Origin: Nevskiaceae bacterium
GTDB lineage: Bacteria > Pseudomonadota > Gammaproteobacteria > Nevskiales > Nevskiaceae
Length of the DNA stretch: 64,000 nt
Assembly (NCBI GenBank): GCA_004298465.1
Contig: SCRT01000005.1
Coordinates: forward strand, 88,001 to 152,000
Direction of reading: 5' to 3'
This document shows positions 62,860 to 64,000 of the stretch, in pieces. Position numbers and translations under genes: made by a program. Positions within the stretch are counted from its first letter, which is position 1, and each line of letters opens with the position of its first letter. The notes beneath the pieces were generated by a model that was given only the letters and a program-made list of their open reading frames with translations, did not search any database and was not told the DNA's origin.

Positions 62860-63795
62860 TTACATGAAGCCGCCAGAATCTTTGGTTTCGCCCCCCACAA
62901 CCTCTTTCAGCAGTTTCTCGATAGCACTCGGGGAACTGATGATCTTGCCAAATGTCACCATCGTCAGGTCGGGATGCCACACCGCCATGCGGAACCGCAT
63001 GTGCAAGGCGACCGCGTCGCTGCCATCCACGAGGATCTCATAAGGCAGATAGGCTGTGGTCTTCTCTGCGAAATTCGGGTCGATCATCTGCCCCAGGATA
63101 TGGCCGTCATTCGCCGCATCGTCCTTGACCTGAGCCCGTGAAACACCAATCAGCGTCTGCTGCGTTCCCGAGATGTCGAGCCGATAGATGAACGCCGCGC
63201 CTCCGACATGGGCCTTAAGATTGTCTTCGATCGCCTGTACGGTCACCTCGTGAGAGCCGCGCGTACCGAGCCGGTAGACGTCCTTGAAATATTCCATGCC
63301 GATCATGTAGTGGTATTTCGCGAGGTCTTCCGCTGTACGCCCGTCCTTCGTACCGAACGTCGATTGGACACCGAGCGCAGTCTTCAATGCCGCTGCGACA
63401 TCGGCATAATCCGTCCCGAGCTGATACGCGGCAGCGAGATAGGCCGGATTCAGGTAGGAGATCTGGATCTTGCCGTCGACTTCCGTCAACGCGACACGCT
63501 CCACGGCACCGAACCCGCCCATGCGCTTCGCGGCGGCAGCTGCCTTGAGCATGGCGTCATTCGTGATGATGATTACCTGGGCACCGGCATACGGGCTGTA
63601 GCTCCCCTCGATCTTGAACCCTGCGGCCTCCAGCTTCGAGGTCACAGCAGCCGTCTGGGCCTGTAAGTTCCCGGTAGCGGCGTTCGCCATCACGTAAGGC
63701 TGCAGCCCAACATCGGCATGGGCGTTTCCGACACCAGCCAGCATGGCCAGCAGCACGCCCAGCAACCTCGTTGCCCTGATCAATTCCACTTTCAT
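62860..63795 (-). CDS. exported protein, possibly DUF302-like, function unknown
   Basis: This 311-aa protein has a signal peptide (about residues 1-27, LLGVLLAMLAGVGNAHA) and two similar alpha/beta halves; the first (VTSKLEAAGFKIEGSYSP...VIIITN, then RMGGFGAVERVALTEVDGKIQISYLNP) looks like the DUF302 fold. No cysteine is present, so it does not carry sulfur by thiol. GAGG precedes the start. It lies 18 bases after an outer-membrane protein gene and 112 bases before the regulator, so it probably belongs to the same sulfur operon. Confidence 0.7.
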   Translation of the reverse strand: MKVELIRATRLLGVLLAMLAGVGNAHADVGLQPYVMANAATGNLQAQTAAVTSKLEAAGFKIEGSYSPYAGAQVIIITNDAMLKAAAAAKRMGGFGAVERVALTEVDGKIQISYLNPAYLAAAYQLGTDYADVAAALKTALGVQSTFGTKDGRTAEDLAKYHYMIGMEYFKDVYRLGTRGSHEVTVQAIEDNLKAHVGGAAFIYRLDISGTQQTLIGVSRAQVKDDAANDGHILGQMIDPNFAEKTTAYLPYEILVDGSDAVALHMRFRMAVWHPDLTMVTFGKIISSPSAIEKLLKEVVGGETKDSGGFM

Positions 63796-63813
63796 GTCAT
63801 TCGCCTCAAACGG

Positions 63814-64000
63814 TCATTCAAACCGGTAGGTAAAGCCGACTGCCGCCCGGAACTGCCGCATGTAAAGCCGGATGGTCTGATCGTTGGGATCGTGGCTGGC
63901 GTCAAATGCCAGGCCGACCGGCGTGCCGTTCTGCGCCAGCGCGATGGAACCGGGAGCATTGCTCAGCGGGTTCTGGCCATAGACGGAATGTCCGAAGGCA
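63814..64000 (-). CDS. outer-membrane protein C-terminus (5' part outside window)
   Basis: The last 61 residues of a protein read open to the window edge. The ending AAVGFTYRFE resembles the final beta strand of outer-membrane barrels, which normally ends in an aromatic residue; here E follows F. The stop lies 18 bases before the next gene, which suggests one operon. A porin or FadL/OmpW-type barrel is possible; too little is visible to say more. Confidence 0.7.
   Translation of the reverse strand, partial: AFGHSVYGQNPLSNAPGSIALAQNGTPVGLAFDASHDPNDQTIRLYMRQFRAAVGFTYRFE

Overview
The window is a stretch of gene-dense, GC-rich (about two thirds G+C by eye) bacterial chromosome, almost certainly from a gammaproteobacterium. 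The evidence is gene order as much as gene content: hslV-hslU-DUF971, ubiE-ubiJ-ubiB, envC/rhodanese/grxC/secB/gpsA and miaB-phoH-ybeY-corC are all gammaproteobacterial neighbourhoods. The HslV propeptide, the CTTTCTTG-type hairpin and decayed GGGATTCG-like intergenic repeats lean towards a Xanthomonadales/Nevskiales-like lineage, but I cannot fix the order. I see no rRNA, tRNA, CRISPR, transposase or prophage gene. Most neighbours are coupled by ATGA, GTGA, TGATG or TAATG overlaps.

Layout. 1-5.3 kb: end of an M23 endopeptidase, an argC-DUF6776-bactofilin operon, bacterioferritin with its ferredoxin, RppH and a HAD phosphatase. 5.4-15.3 kb: pdxH, an AcuI-type reductase, a MerR regulator with a copper-type P1B ATPase behind a textbook dyad promoter, an exported ATP-dependent DNA ligase, metY, a CDF zinc exporter and an aldehyde dehydrogenase. 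15.5-19.3 kb: a fused glucosylglycerol-phosphate synthase/phosphatase (osmolyte synthesis) convergent with a sodium:solute symporter. 19.4-23.0 kb: a Fur-box-preceded operon of porin, FMN-binding protein, flavinyltransferase and a small histidine-rich membrane protein, read here as a candidate iron-responsive flavin electron-transfer system. 23.2-30.5 kb: an actin-like ATPase, DUF484-xerC, a repeat-rich intergenic block, hslVU and an ArsB-type transporter. 30.6-38.7 kb: ubiquinone genes, CtpA, EnvC, rhodanese, grxC, secB and gpsA. 38.9-46.5 kb: lipid-related and accessory enzymes, cspA and an unaccompanied tri-haem cytochrome c. 46.5-53.4 kb: proS with a lytic transglycosylase, then miaB-phoH-ybeY-corC followed by a DUF4105/Lnb-like protein. 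53.5-58.6 kb: a Fur-box-preceded siderophore receptor with a PiuC-type hydroxylase, a CNNM/CorC-like protein and a PepSY protein with another Fur-like box. 58.7-64 kb: a crotonase and an acyl-CoA ligase, then a likely sulfur operon (outer-membrane protein, DUF302-like periplasmic protein, CsoR-family regulator, split YeeE/YedE transporter).

Two themes join scattered genes. Iron: bfr/bfd, the flavin cluster, the TonB receptor plus hydroxylase and the PepSY protein all carry or neighbour Fur-like boxes. Metals and sulfur: the MerR/CopA pair, ZitB, ArsB and the CsoR/YeeE operon indicate an organism exposed to metals and reduced sulfur. The best candidates for something undescribed are the flavin operon (19.4-23.0 kb) and the sulfur operon (61.4-64.0 kb).
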